Below are positions 51,461-59,858 of a stretch of 64,000 nt of DNA, piece by piece (the stretch's first letter is position 1; every line of letters starts with the position of its first letter). Source of the stretch: an uncultured Duncaniella sp. GTDB taxonomy: Bacteria > Bacteroidota > Bacteroidia > Bacteroidales > Muribaculaceae. Both the position numbers and the translations under genes were made by a program. The DNA is taken from contig CAJTMH010000004.1 in the NCBI GenBank assembly GCA_910577255.1, positions 186,001 through 250,000 on the forward strand, given 5' to 3'. A model generated the notes under the pieces. The model worked only from the letters and a program-made list of their open reading frames with translations. It was not told where the DNA came from and made no database searches.

Positions 51461-53446
51461 TCAACGCAGGATGTAGACGGCAAACGTCTTGGCCGGGAGG
51501 GTCGTGGACAGAGTCGAACCGCTTACCTGCAAGCCTGCTTCCTCGGGGACTATACGTGAAGGCTCAGCCAGAGTGTTCTCAGCCAATAGGTCGCCGTCGG
51601 GAGCGGAAAGGGTGATGACACGTGCGGAGGTGAGGGGTGATTTCTTTTTCAGACCGTCGAAACGGAGAGTGAGGGGGACCGGAGTGTCGGAGGTATTGGC
51701 TACTTTCACGATGTAGCAACCCGCTTGGCTGTCGACCACGGCACTCGCAAAGAGTCCGTGCTGCCCTTCGGCACCGGTGACCGGCTTCTTATCCATGGTG
51801 AGCGGAAGCACATTGGTTCCCTTATGGGTGGCATAGAGCTGCTGCACATAGTAACTGGCTGTGGCCACAGAGTTTAAGTTATCAAACCATATCATATCCG
51901 GACGCCACTGCCACCCTTCGACATGGGCGAAGAGAGGTGCATAAGTGGCCATGTGCACCACGTCGGCGTTGCGTTCAAGTCCGGTCATGAAAGCGGCCTC
52001 GAGGAGAGCTGCATTGAAATGATTCCACTTGCGACCTTTGCCGTGGCAGGCATACTCCCCGGCAAACACCTTGGGCCCCTTGCGGTCATAGTTGTCATAA
52101 CGTGCCCCCTGGCTCAGAAACCACTCTTCGGGACGATAGAAATGCTCGTCGACCAGATCGGCTTTGAGCCTACGCATCTCCGGCCAGAGATAGTCGAACT
52201 TGTCGCCCTCGGAGCCAGGGCCCGACGAACCCACAATCTTGATGTCGGGATAGGCCTTGCGCATGGCCTCGATAAATGGCGCGAGACGCTCGGGGTACTC
52301 GGGCCCCCACTGCTCGTTGCCGATAGCGAGATAGCGGAGTCCGAAGGGAGCCGGATGACCCATCGAGGCACGCAGTGCTCCCCACACGGTGGTGGTGTCG
52401 CCGTTGGCAAACTCCACCAGGTCGAGGGCATCCTGAATATAGGGCTGCAACTCATCGACAGGCACATGTGCTTTCGGATCCTTGTTCTGATACTGGCAGA
52501 CGAGCCCCACGTTGAGCACCGGAAGCGGTGCCGCGCCAATCTCCTCGGCCAGGAGGAAGTATTCGTAGAATCCGAGACCGTAGCTCTGGAAATAGTCGGG
52601 GAAATAGCGGTGGGGGAAGGTGTACTCCCAGCGGTTGCGGTTGAGAGGGCGGTTCTCCACCGGGCCGACAGTGTTTTTCCACTGGTAACGGTCAGGAAGC
52701 TCGGTGCCTTCCACTATACATCCGCCCGGAAACCGGAGAAGTCCGGGATGGATGTCGGCAAGTTTCTGCGCGAGATCTTTGCGCAGTCCGTTCTCATGCC
52801 CCTTCCAGGTGTCGGCCGGGAAGAGCGACACATGCTCGAGGTCGACCGCCTCGGGGGAGTCGAGAAATATACGCAGGCGCCCTTTGGCCACCGTCTCGGA
52901 AGGGCGGAGGGTGAGAGTGTATTTGCGCCACTCCTTTCCGTCGACGGCAAGGTCAGCCTTTGCCATCACCTGTGTCTCACCCATGGAGGCAGGATCAATA
53001 AGCTCGACCCTTATCTTCGACGTGCCTCCCGCGGGTGTGCGCGCCCACACGCTGAACCTATATTCCTCACCCACGCGGAACGCCACACCGAAGTAGCCTT
53101 CGTTGTCGAGGCCGGTGCGCTTCTCACGATGTCCGGGGTCAGAAAGGCGTACGTAATGGGGATTGCGCTCGAAGGGGGCACCCTCGGTTAACACCTCGAC
53201 ATTGCCGAAACTGTTCCAGCCCATGAGTGACTGCGGGAACTCAAAGGAGCGGTTCTTGACCATCTCGGCATAGAGGCCACCGTCGGCGGCATAATTTATA
53301 TCTTCAAAAAAGAGACCATACATGGTGGGCTGCACCGGGGCACCGGGCTTATCGGCACGGATAACCAACTCGGCAGCCGAAACTGTCACGCCGGCGCCAG
53401 CGAGGGCCACGGCACATAACGAAATGACACGCGAAACAAGATTCAT
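51461..53446 (-). CDS. Alpha-L-arabinofuranosidase, GH51 type
   Basis: The product is 661 residues with a signal peptide (ending near VTVSAAE). A strand-rich carbohydrate-binding-like segment (about 75-210) precedes the GH51 barrel. The acid/base is Glu378 in IGNEQWG and the nucleophile Glu464 in FAGEYACHG. A C-terminal beta domain completes the fold. It releases arabinose from arabinan, arabinoxylan or pectin side chains. No SusC/SusD pair, regulator or other glycosidase is adjacent, so it is not part of a visible polysaccharide utilisation locus. Confidence 0.94.
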   Translation of the reverse strand: MNLVSRVISLCAVALAGAGVTVSAAELVIRADKPGAPVQPTMYGLFFEDINYAADGGLYAEMVKNRSFEFPQSLMGWNSFGNVEVLTEGAPFERNPHYVRLSDPGHREKRTGLDNEGYFGVAFRVGEEYRFSVWARTPAGGTSKIRVELIDPASMGETQVMAKADLAVDGKEWRKYTLTLRPSETVAKGRLRIFLDSPEAVDLEHVSLFPADTWKGHENGLRKDLAQKLADIHPGLLRFPGGCIVEGTELPDRYQWKNTVGPVENRPLNRNRWEYTFPHRYFPDYFQSYGLGFYEYFLLAEEIGAAPLPVLNVGLVCQYQNKDPKAHVPVDELQPYIQDALDLVEFANGDTTTVWGALRASMGHPAPFGLRYLAIGNEQWGPEYPERLAPFIEAMRKAYPDIKIVGSSGPGSEGDKFDYLWPEMRRLKADLVDEHFYRPEEWFLSQGARYDNYDRKGPKVFAGEYACHGKGRKWNHFNAALLEAAFMTGLERNADVVHMATYAPLFAHVEGWQWRPDMIWFDNLNSVATASYYVQQLYATHKGTNVLPLTMDKKPVTGAEGQHGLFASAVVDSQAGCYIVKVANTSDTPVPLTLRFDGLKKKSPLTSARVITLSAPDGDLLAENTLAEPSRIVPEEAGLQVSGSTLSTTLPAKTFAVYILR

Positions 53447-53753
53447 GGTAAAACGTCGGGAGGATGATAAGATTAGTTTTCGGGGATAAAGTTACACAAT
53501 TTTTCCGCAAAATCGGAGAATATCTACATCTAATACCCCTGCAAGGTGTCACCACACCCAACCGGAAGCCGAATTTTTCATCACAACCAGGTCGGCAAGC
53601 GGGATAATGGAAGCGCTGGAAACCGAAAAACGGAGAAAGGCAATGAAATGCGATAAAGTCAACACTAACGACACCAAATCGCCACAAACATATCGCGCAT
53701 AAGTCGACAAATGGACAATTAAGTTAAAAAGTATTTCGTAAACACCCCTAAAA

Positions 53754-53781
53754 GTTAACGTAGGTTAAAGATTTTGGGGGG
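53754..53781 (+). repeat. GTTAA-N5-GTTAA direct repeat plus G-run, site 3
   Basis: GTTAA at 53754-53758 and 53764-53768, ten bases apart, are followed by a G6 run (53776-53781), as in sites 1 and 2 near 33.4 and 33.7 kb. Another GTTAA lies upstream near 53723. Confidence 0.5.
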
Positions 53782-53801
53782 TAATTTTTGATGTACATTT
53801 G
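53773..53801 (+). promoter_or_regulatory. Probable promoter of the collagen-like gene
   Basis: TTTG (53773-53776) and TACATTTG (53794-53801) are separated by 17 bases, slightly short of the usual 19-21. The expected RNA start is near 53808. Confidence 0.6.
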
Positions 53802-54042
53802 CAACATCTTCGTGTAAAATCCGCAACAGAAGCGTCGCATTTCACACCACAAAGTTACAAATTCTCTCACATAACCACTACACATGCCTATGTAAAAAAA
53901 GCTAAAAAATTACACCCTCCACGGATGCAATTTTTGCTATCCCTACCACTTTCCTTAGACACATTTTACACCACATTCCTTAGTCTGAAAGAAAATATAA
54001 CAAATAACCAATTATTCAAAGTTATAACTTAATTCTATTTTT

Positions 54043-57000
54043 ATGAACAAAAAATTCATCAACGGCCTCCTGATTGCCTCGCTTCTCGTTGGCACAGCAG
54101 GTAGCCTTACCTCCTGCAAGGACTATGATGATGACATCGACAATCTGCAGACCCAGATTGACGGTATCAATCAAGAAATAGCCAAGATCCAGGGGCTCAT
54201 CGAGAAAGGTAGCGTCATCACCAACGTGACCTCCTCAAACGATGGCATCGTTATCACACTCAGCAATGGCGAATCCTACACCATCACCAATGGTAAGAAC
54301 GGCGCCAACGGCACCGTATGGACTATCGGCGCCGACGGCTACTGGTACTGCGACGGTGAAAAGACCGACCACCTTGCTCAGGGACCCAAGGGTGACAAGG
54401 GTGACCAGGGCGATAAAGGTGACAAAGGCGACCAGGGTGACAAAGGTGACCAGGGCGATAAGGGTGACAAGGGCGACCAGGGCGAACCCGGAACTCCCGG
54501 CACATCCGGTAGCGGCACAGCAGGCGAACAGGGTCCTGCCGGCAACTACTATGTACCCAACCCCGAGACCAAGACTTTCTGGCTCTATGACGGCGCTACC
54601 AACCAGCCCATCAAGGATACCGGCATCTCATTCCTCGGCACTGTCGAAGGCATCACTGCTGTCGACAACGGTGACGAAGTTCTCCTCTTCAACGTTGATC
54701 CCAAGAATCCCGACCAGTTCATCCGCATCTCCAAGAGCAGCGCTCTCAAGAGCATAGTCCTCATCCCCGAGCTCTATGCCGACGGTATCGAGACTGTGGA
54801 ATACGAGTATAACTCATTCAATCCCTGGGAAACCACACCCGGCGAACTCAAGAACATCTACAGCTACAATGGCGCAAACTGCACCGTGCTCTCTAAGCCT
54901 GAAGTGTGGAACTACTCAGCACAGGAACCTGATGCAGTTGTATTCAACCCCATCAAGACTGTCGAATATCACCTCAACCCCTCATCGGCTTCTGTAAAGG
55001 CCAACCAGGTGACTCTCATCTCTGACGACGTAGAGACCATCTCACGCGCATCCGCATCTGAAATCAAGAAGGAAGACTCAGCCTTCTCAGTCAAGGACGG
55101 TATCATGACAGTGGGCTTCTCGGCCAACGGTCCTGAAATCATGACCAAGGCTGACGGCATGGCTTCAATCTTCGCCGCCCAGGTACGCGTTAACAACGCC
55201 AACAGCGCAGCTCCCGACACCACCATCACTTCGGACTACGCTATGCTCTACGCTTCGAAGATCGTGCCCCAGAACATCGCCTTCAACAATTCGGACGCAA
55301 ACGGTGAGGACTGCCGGTATGACAACGACAAGAACGCCAAGGGTGACCACCTCTACACCACAATGCTCAACGCTATCAGACGCGCACCCAATGTGGAAGT
55401 GGAATACACCGGTTCTATCGATCTTTCACAGCTCGAAATCCACTACAACTGGTACACCAACACCAAGAATGCAGTGACTCACGGTGTTTGGAACTACGGC
55501 GACGAAAAGGCTTACGGTCTGCACTATGACTACGCCCTCGTTGACTACACCAGCGGCAGCAACCAGACTTCTGAAAGCAAATATTGCAAGCTCGACGGTT
55601 CGGTACTCACTCCCTACGCTGTTAACGCACAGGGTGAACCCGAATACAAGAACGGTATCGCATCAGTAGGTCGTCAGCCTATCGTACGTGTACGTGTTCT
55701 TGACGAAAAGGGCAATGTGGCTCTCGTCGGCTTCATCAAGGTACAGATTGTCAAGGAAGTTGACTTCAAGGTTTCACCCATCATGAACCTCGGTGAATCT
55801 AAGTTCGGCTGCGACGGTGACACCAAGACTGTAACCTGGGCTCAGGTTTCTGACTATCTGCTCCAGACCACCGCTTCAGCTTCCAAGCAGGAATTCGAGA
55901 ACGACTACTATCTCAATAACCTCTGGAACGAGGATCTCCAGCGCGGCGAAGCCATCCAGTACATCCGCTCAGAGGTTGACGGTAAGGTAAGCTTCACTCC
56001 CGCAAGCGCTACCCAGACCATCGGCGTGGTAGTTTCAAAGGATGACTCATGGACAAGCACCACAACCAACGTGCTCCGTTGGGAACTCTCTATCGACGCT
56101 CAGCAGGCTATCTACGAAATGGCTAACCACACTGCCACTATCTATGTAGCTTATATCCACTACGGCCAGTCAGAGCTTTACGCTCCCATCTATGTGCCCC
56201 TCCAGGTTACCATCACCAAGCCTGTAGGCCACGTGACCACCAAGGTTAAGGCTAACTGGATGCGCAACGAGTCAGTAGCTATCCTCAACGTTCCCCAGCC
56301 CACCAACGGCAAGAACCCGACTCCCTACACCACTGACCTCAACGAGTCATGGGCTTACGGCAACGGCAAGAACATGCCTAACTTCAACCCCACTGACAAG
56401 TATGCTTCATACACCCCTGCCATCCTCGCTAACCAGAACGGCACAAACGGTGGTTACAAGTACTACTTCACTGCCGGCAACCGTCGCCAGATGGACGGCT
56501 ACCAGTTCATGGTTGAGAACACCACAGCTCCTTGCCTCATAGAAAACGGCGGCATCTCTGTAGCTGACATGGGTGACCACGCTCTCCTCGTCAACGGCAA
56601 CGACAATGAAGGCAGCGAATATGACAACACTGCCCTCTATGCCCGCAAGGAAGGTTCAGCCACAACTGCCGACTGGGAACTCATCGCCGAAATCGACCAG
56701 GCTACCGGTAAGATCACTTACCAGGAGAACGACCTCGCCAAGGAACTCCTCAACAAGTATGCTTCTAACGGCAACGGTCTCGACCGCACCAACGCTAAGC
56801 TCTTCGCCGAAATCGGTATCTGCGCTTACTCACCCTGCGGTGTAGCCCTGAGCCTCGACAACGGTACTTATCCCGCTTACTTCCTCCGTCCGATCAACGT
56901 TTACACCAAGAACGCAACATTCACCGACGCAACCGCCAACGGTTCGGAAGTAGCTGTTTCAGGTCTCTTCACCTTCGACGACTGGCGTGGTCAGAGCTTC

Positions 57001-57369
57001 ACCGGTAACGAATGGCTCCTCGCTTACTATGACGTGAAGTCAATCACCATCAAGCTCTCAGAACTCACCTCTAACGCTGTTGACGGTGTGAACTTCACCA
57101 AGCTCGAAGATGTCACCAGCTCATTCACAATGAAGGACGGCAAGACAGTACGCACAATCGACTGGACCGAAGCTGACATCAACTCAACCAAGTCGTCAGC
57201 CGACAAGACCAAGTTCAACAATGCTCTCGGTACTATCGTGTACAACAACCAGAAGATCACTCGTCAGACTTTCAACGTGAAGATTCCTGTTGAGATTGAA
57301 TACTACTGGGGTACTATCACCGCCGAGCTGACCGCTACTGTCAACAACACTCTGACTCCCAAAAACTAA
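54043..57369 (+). CDS. Large surface lipoprotein with collagen-like repeat
   Basis: The product is 1108 residues with a lipoprotein signal ending at Cys25 (GSLTSC). The next residues, KDYDDD, form an acidic lipoprotein-export tag as used in Bacteroidetes for surface display. A short coiled coil follows (about 32-56), then a strand-rich segment (NGESYTITNGKNG) and 14 unbroken Gly-X-Y triplets (114-155, mostly GDK and GDQ) with a looser tail to 167. About 940 residues of unassigned, probably beta-rich sequence complete it. The N-terminus resembles the PL29-family-lyase N-terminal region. Codon use is strongly selected (AAG, AAC, GAC, ATC), which suggests very high expression. Function unknown; adhesion or a surface fibre is plausible. 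Confidence 0.75.
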   Translation: MNKKFINGLLIASLLVGTAGSLTSCKDYDDDIDNLQTQIDGINQEIAKIQGLIEKGSVITNVTSSNDGIVITLSNGESYTITNGKNGANGTVWTIGADGYWYCDGEKTDHLAQGPKGDKGDQGDKGDKGDQGDKGDQGDKGDKGDQGEPGTPGTSGSGTAGEQGPAGNYYVPNPETKTFWLYDGATNQPIKDTGISFLGTVEGITAVDNGDEVLLFNVDPKNPDQFIRISKSSALKSIVLIPELYADGIETVEYEYNSFNPWETTPGELKNIYSYNGANCTVLSKPEVWNYSAQEPDAVVFNPIKTVEYHLNPSSASVKANQVTLISDDVETISRASASEIKKEDSAFSVKDGIMTVGFSANGPEIMTKADGMASIFAAQVRVNNANSAAPDTTITSDYAMLYASKIVPQNIAFNNSDANGEDCRYDNDKNAKGDHLYTTMLNAIRRAPNVEVEYTGSIDLSQLEIHYNWYTNTKNAVTHGVWNYGDEKAYGLHYDYALVDYTSGSNQTSESKYCKLDGSVLTPYAVNAQGEPEYKNGIASVGRQPIVRVRVLDEKGNVALVGFIKVQIVKEVDFKVSPIMNLGESKFGCDGDTKTVTWAQVSDYLLQTTASASKQEFENDYYLNNLWNEDLQRGEAIQYIRSEVDGKVSFTPASATQTIGVVVSKDDSWTSTTTNVLRWELSIDAQQAIYEMANHTATIYVAYIHYGQSELYAPIYVPLQVTITKPVGHVTTKVKANWMRNESVAILNVPQPTNGKNPTPYTTDLNESWAYGNGKNMPNFNPTDKYASYTPAILANQNGTNGGYKYYFTAGNRRQMDGYQFMVENTTAPCLIENGGISVADMGDHALLVNGNDNEGSEYDNTALYARKEGSATTADWELIAEIDQATGKITYQENDLAKELLNKYASNGNGLDRTNAKLFAEIGICAYSPCGVALSLDNGTYPAYFLRPINVYTKNATFTDATANGSEVAVSGLFTFDDWRGQSFTGNEWLLAYYDVKSITIKLSELTSNAVDGVNFTKLEDVTSSFTMKDGKTVRTIDWTEADINSTKSSADKTKFNNALGTIVYNNQKITRQTFNVKIPVEIEYYWGTITAELTATVNNTLTPKN
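54382..54507 (+). repeat. Tandem 9-base repeat encoding Gly-X-Y triplets
   Basis: Units of GGTGACAAG / GGCGATAAA / GGTGACCAG type encode Gly-Asp-Lys and Gly-Asp-Gln. Third positions vary, so the DNA copies are imperfect, but the array could still change length by in-frame slippage or recombination. Confidence 0.85.
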
Positions 57370-57405
57370 TCCGGGAAACAGGACAGTAACATAAACCCAC
57401 TCAGG

Positions 57406-57433
57406 GAAGGAGGGGTTGGATCTCCCCTCCTTC
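57406..57433 (+). terminator. Hairpin after the collagen-like gene
   Basis: GAAGGAGGGG (57406-57415) pairs perfectly with CCCCTCCTTC (57424-57433) around eight bases. No T-run follows directly, so it may only partly stop transcription into the next gene. Confidence 0.6.
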
Positions 57434-57468
57434 TCACTCATAAACCCTTTATACTTATAGCTAAGTTA

Positions 57469-57972
57469 ATGATGAAGACTACAAAATATATTTTAGCGAC
57501 GGCGCTCCTTTCGTCAGCCCTCTTCTTCAGCGCATGCGGAGGTAAGGACGGGAGCAAATCCGAAGCCTCCGACCAGGAGCTGCCCTATCAGGAAAGGGTG
57601 GACAAATATATAAAGTCGCTCACAGCCGCCGACACCACTGAGGTGCTTACTCTCTGCTCATCGTTCCTGACTGAACTTCAGGACGGACACGTTGACGAGG
57701 CCGCACGCTCTCTATACCAGGTGGATTCTCTGGGACAGGCCCGCCCGGTCACCGAGAAAACCATCCAGTCGTTGCGACGCCGGACACGCCTGTTTCCAGT
57801 GGTGAGCTATAGTTTTGAGGAGATGTCGTTTTTCCTCCCTCTGGAGAACACGGTAACCTATAAAGTCGTCTTCCGTCAGTCGACACCCCCGGCCACGATG
57901 GGCTGGGGATTCCGGCCGGTAAAAATCGACGACAAATGGTATCTGACTCTCCTGGAGGCTTCGAAAAACTGA
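57469..57972 (+). CDS. Small lipoprotein of unknown function
   Basis: The product is 167 residues with a lipoprotein signal ending at Cys23 (LFFSAC). An N-terminal helical part (YQERVDKYIKSLTAADTTEV) is followed by a compact strand-rich end with VTYKVVFRQ and DDKWYLTLLEA. That end recalls small NTF2/DUF4878-like lipoprotein folds, but this is only an impression. It lies 99 bases after the collagen-like gene with a leaky-looking hairpin between, so both may be transcribed together. Confidence 0.68.
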   Translation: MMKTTKYILATALLSSALFFSACGGKDGSKSEASDQELPYQERVDKYIKSLTAADTTEVLTLCSSFLTELQDGHVDEAARSLYQVDSLGQARPVTEKTIQSLRRRTRLFPVVSYSFEEMSFFLPLENTVTYKVVFRQSTPPATMGWGFRPVKIDDKWYLTLLEASKN

Positions 57973-58031
57973 CTTCAGATATAAAAAGAAACTATCAAGT
58001 CAAAAGAATGTGAATTCTATAGACAAGGAAG

Positions 58032-58109
58032 TACGTAAGGAAAGGCAATACTAACATAGCCAACAATCAATCCCGACTGCGGGCTACTGTGAAGTAGCCC
58101 GCAGTTTTT
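58032..58109 (+). ncRNA. Candidate short RNA or regulatory leader before ompA
   Basis: This non-coding stretch carries TACGTAAGGAAAGG (58032-58045), identical to a box in the 33.5 kb RNA. It also carries GCCAACAATCAAT (58059-58071), identical to a box just before the terminator of the 33.8 kb RNA. A strong terminator follows. No promoter match lies directly upstream, so it may be the processed end of the preceding message or an attenuator for ompA. Confidence 0.45.
58077..58109 (+). terminator. Strong intrinsic terminator upstream of ompA
   Basis: Perfect 12-base arms (58077-58088 and 58093-58104) with a GTGA loop are followed by five T. It ends 50 bases before the ompA ATG. Confidence 0.92.
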
Positions 58110-58159
58110 CAATATCGCAACTGACATCAATTTTAATATCACTACATTACCAACTATTT

Positions 58160-59275
58160 ATGAAACGATTATTAACCTTAGCTGCGGCAGCCATCGCGCT
58201 ATCGTCAGCACCTCTGGCGGCCCAGGACTCCGCCGAGCCCCAGCTTAAACTCGTCACCCCCGAGCAAGTTGTATTCTCCCCCTACTGGTTCGGCCAGATC
58301 CAGGCAGGAGCCGGAATGACCGTGGGTGAAAACGATTTCGGCAAACTCATCTCGCCGGCGGCCGCCGTCAACGTGGGCTACCGATTCTCACCCTCGTTCG
58401 GACTGCGCATCGGTGCATCGGGATGGCAGGCAAAAGGGAGCTGGGTCAACCCTCGTTATGACTACAAGTACAATTACATCCAGGGCAACCTGGACGCTAT
58501 GCTCTCGCTCACAAACCTGTTCTGCGGATTCAACCCCACGCGCACACTCGACTTCTACGCCTTCCTTGGTGTAGGACTCAACAACGCGTTCAACAACGAC
58601 GAAGCTGTCGACTTCGCTGCAAAAGGCTATGACCTGGAATATCTCTGGGACGGCCACAAGCTCGGATTTGCCGGACGCGGCGGTCTGGGTGTCGACATCC
58701 GCCTCTCCAACTATGTAGCCATCAACATCGAGGCTAATGCCAACGGCCTTTCTGACCACTGGAACTCGAAGTATGGCGATAACATCGACTGGCAGTTCAA
58801 CCTGCTGGCAGGCCTGACCGTGAAGTTCGGCAAAAACCACAAGGTGATTCCCGCCGTTTATGAGGAAATCATCCCCGAACCGGCTCCAGCTCCTGCCCCG
58901 GAGCCCGAACCGGCACCTGCACCCGCTCCTGCCCCTGTGGTCAAGAAGGTAGAGCCCATGACTCAGAATATCTTCTTCCTCATCAACTCTGCCCGCATCC
59001 GCGAGGAGGAAATGGCCAAGGTGAACGCCCTGGTCGAGTATATGAAGGCTAACCCCGAGACCAACGTGACCGTGACCGGATATGCCGACAAGGATACCGG
59101 TACCCCCAGCTACAACATGGAACTCTCTCAGCGCCGTGCCGATGCCGTCAAGGCCGCCCTTCTGGTGTCGGGCATCGACTCCAACCGCATCCTTGAAGAG
59201 GCCGAAGGTGACACCGTGCAGCCTTTCACTATCAACAATGAAAACCGCGTGGTCATCGCCATCGCCAAGGAATAA
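58160..59275 (+). CDS. OmpA-family outer-membrane protein
   Basis: The product is 371 residues with a signal peptide (ending near APLAAQD). An eight-stranded-barrel-type N-terminal domain (about 35-235) leads to a Pro/Ala/Glu linker (PEPAPAPAPEPEPAPAP, about 240-258). The C-terminal OmpA peptidoglycan-binding domain has NIFFLINSARIREEEM, TGYADKDTG and LSQRRADAVKAAL. It ties the outer membrane to the cell wall. No TAnnTTTG promoter was seen in the 50 bases after the upstream terminator, so expression may depend on read-through or an unusual promoter. Confidence 0.93.
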   Translation: MKRLLTLAAAAIALSSAPLAAQDSAEPQLKLVTPEQVVFSPYWFGQIQAGAGMTVGENDFGKLISPAAAVNVGYRFSPSFGLRIGASGWQAKGSWVNPRYDYKYNYIQGNLDAMLSLTNLFCGFNPTRTLDFYAFLGVGLNNAFNNDEAVDFAAKGYDLEYLWDGHKLGFAGRGGLGVDIRLSNYVAINIEANANGLSDHWNSKYGDNIDWQFNLLAGLTVKFGKNHKVIPAVYEEIIPEPAPAPAPEPEPAPAPAPAPVVKKVEPMTQNIFFLINSARIREEEMAKVNALVEYMKANPETNVTVTGYADKDTGTPSYNMELSQRRADAVKAALLVSGIDSNRILEEAEGDTVQPFTINNENRVVIAIAKE

Positions 59276-59340
59276 GAGACTGGCAGTTCAGACCTTGACA
59301 GACTCTTAATTTGTAAAATAGTACCCCCCGCCGCAAGGCA

Positions 59341-59387
59341 ATCCCGGCCGGAAGATTGGTTTTTTAGACCAACCTCCCGGCCGGGAT
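59341..59387. terminator. Bidirectional terminator
   Basis: ATCCCGGCCGG (59341-59351) pairs with its complement (59377-59387), and TTGGT pairs with ACCAA inside. A T-run follows on the right. It separates ompA from the converging metal-binding gene. Confidence 0.85.
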
Positions 59388-59411
59388 GATTTTTGGTGCG
59401 TAGCGCGGTGA

Positions 59412-59840
59412 TTATTTCTTGCAGCACGAAGGGGCCTCAGCCTCTTTCTTGGCTTTGCAGCAGTCACCGGAAGCTTTGGTGCAGTTGCGGCTCTCCTTGG
59501 TGCACTCGGTGGAGCGGTTGCACTCCTTGCCATGCTTGCATGCCGAGCCCTTGGCCGGTGCGGGGGCTGCAGTGTAGCCAATCTTCTTGAAAGCAGCCTC
59601 GATTTTCTCCACATTGGTCTTGCGAGTGTCGAATTCGATGGTCACGAGCGAGTCGGGAGCAGCAGCCTCGATGGCACGGATACCCTTCTCAAAACGGAGG
59701 TTCGACTTGATTTTGCCCTCGCAGTTGGCGCAATGCATGGGAGGATTCACACGGAAGCACACGGTGGTGTCGCTGTCCGACTTGGCTGAAAGGCCGAGCG
59801 AGCAAGCGGCAACGGCCATAAGAATGAGCAATTTTTTCAT
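59412..59840 (-). CDS. Exported HMA-domain protein with Cys-rich tail
   Basis: The product is 142 residues with a signal peptide (ending near LGLSAK). A heavy-metal-associated domain (about 26-92) carries PPMHCANCEGK, the CxxC metal site. The last 45 residues add eight further Cys (ACKHGKEC, STEC, RNC, GDCCK, SCCKK) with many Lys, like a small metallothionein. It probably binds Cu(I) or another soft metal in the periplasm. It lies 18 bases after the TonB receptor gene and shares its transcript. Confidence 0.85.
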   Translation of the reverse strand: MKKLLILMAVAACSLGLSAKSDSDTTVCFRVNPPMHCANCEGKIKSNLRFEKGIRAIEAAAPDSLVTIEFDTRKTNVEKIEAAFKKIGYTAAPAPAKGSACKHGKECNRSTECTKESRNCTKASGDCCKAKKEAEAPSCCKK

Positions 59841-59858
59841 CTCTGTTGTTTTTTTGTT

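Larger units (their letters stand above)
53447..54042 (+). other. 596-base upstream region of the collagen-like gene
   Basis: It contains the GTTAA/G-run element (53754-53781) and a promoter (53773-53801). A leader of about 235 bases before the ATG at 54043 follows. The leader is AT-rich and C-rich in turns and no ORF in it is convincing. On the other strand a TAACTTTA near 53490 may serve the arabinofuranosidase gene. Confidence 0.6.

Noticed and set aside
51923..53191. A 422-codon open frame on the plus strand opposite the arabinofuranosidase gene
   Set aside because: It is the antisense shadow of a well-supported GH51 gene whose catalytic residues and codon use are intact; the product has no recognisable fold or start context.
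53799..54032. A 77-codon open frame in the leader of the collagen-like gene
   Set aside because: It begins at a non-ATG codon inside the promoter element and has a composition unlike the coding regions here.
54382..54507. Repeat array that could be mistaken for CRISPR or a minisatellite
   Set aside because: It is in frame within a large ORF and encodes collagen-like Gly-X-Y triplets; there are no spacers.
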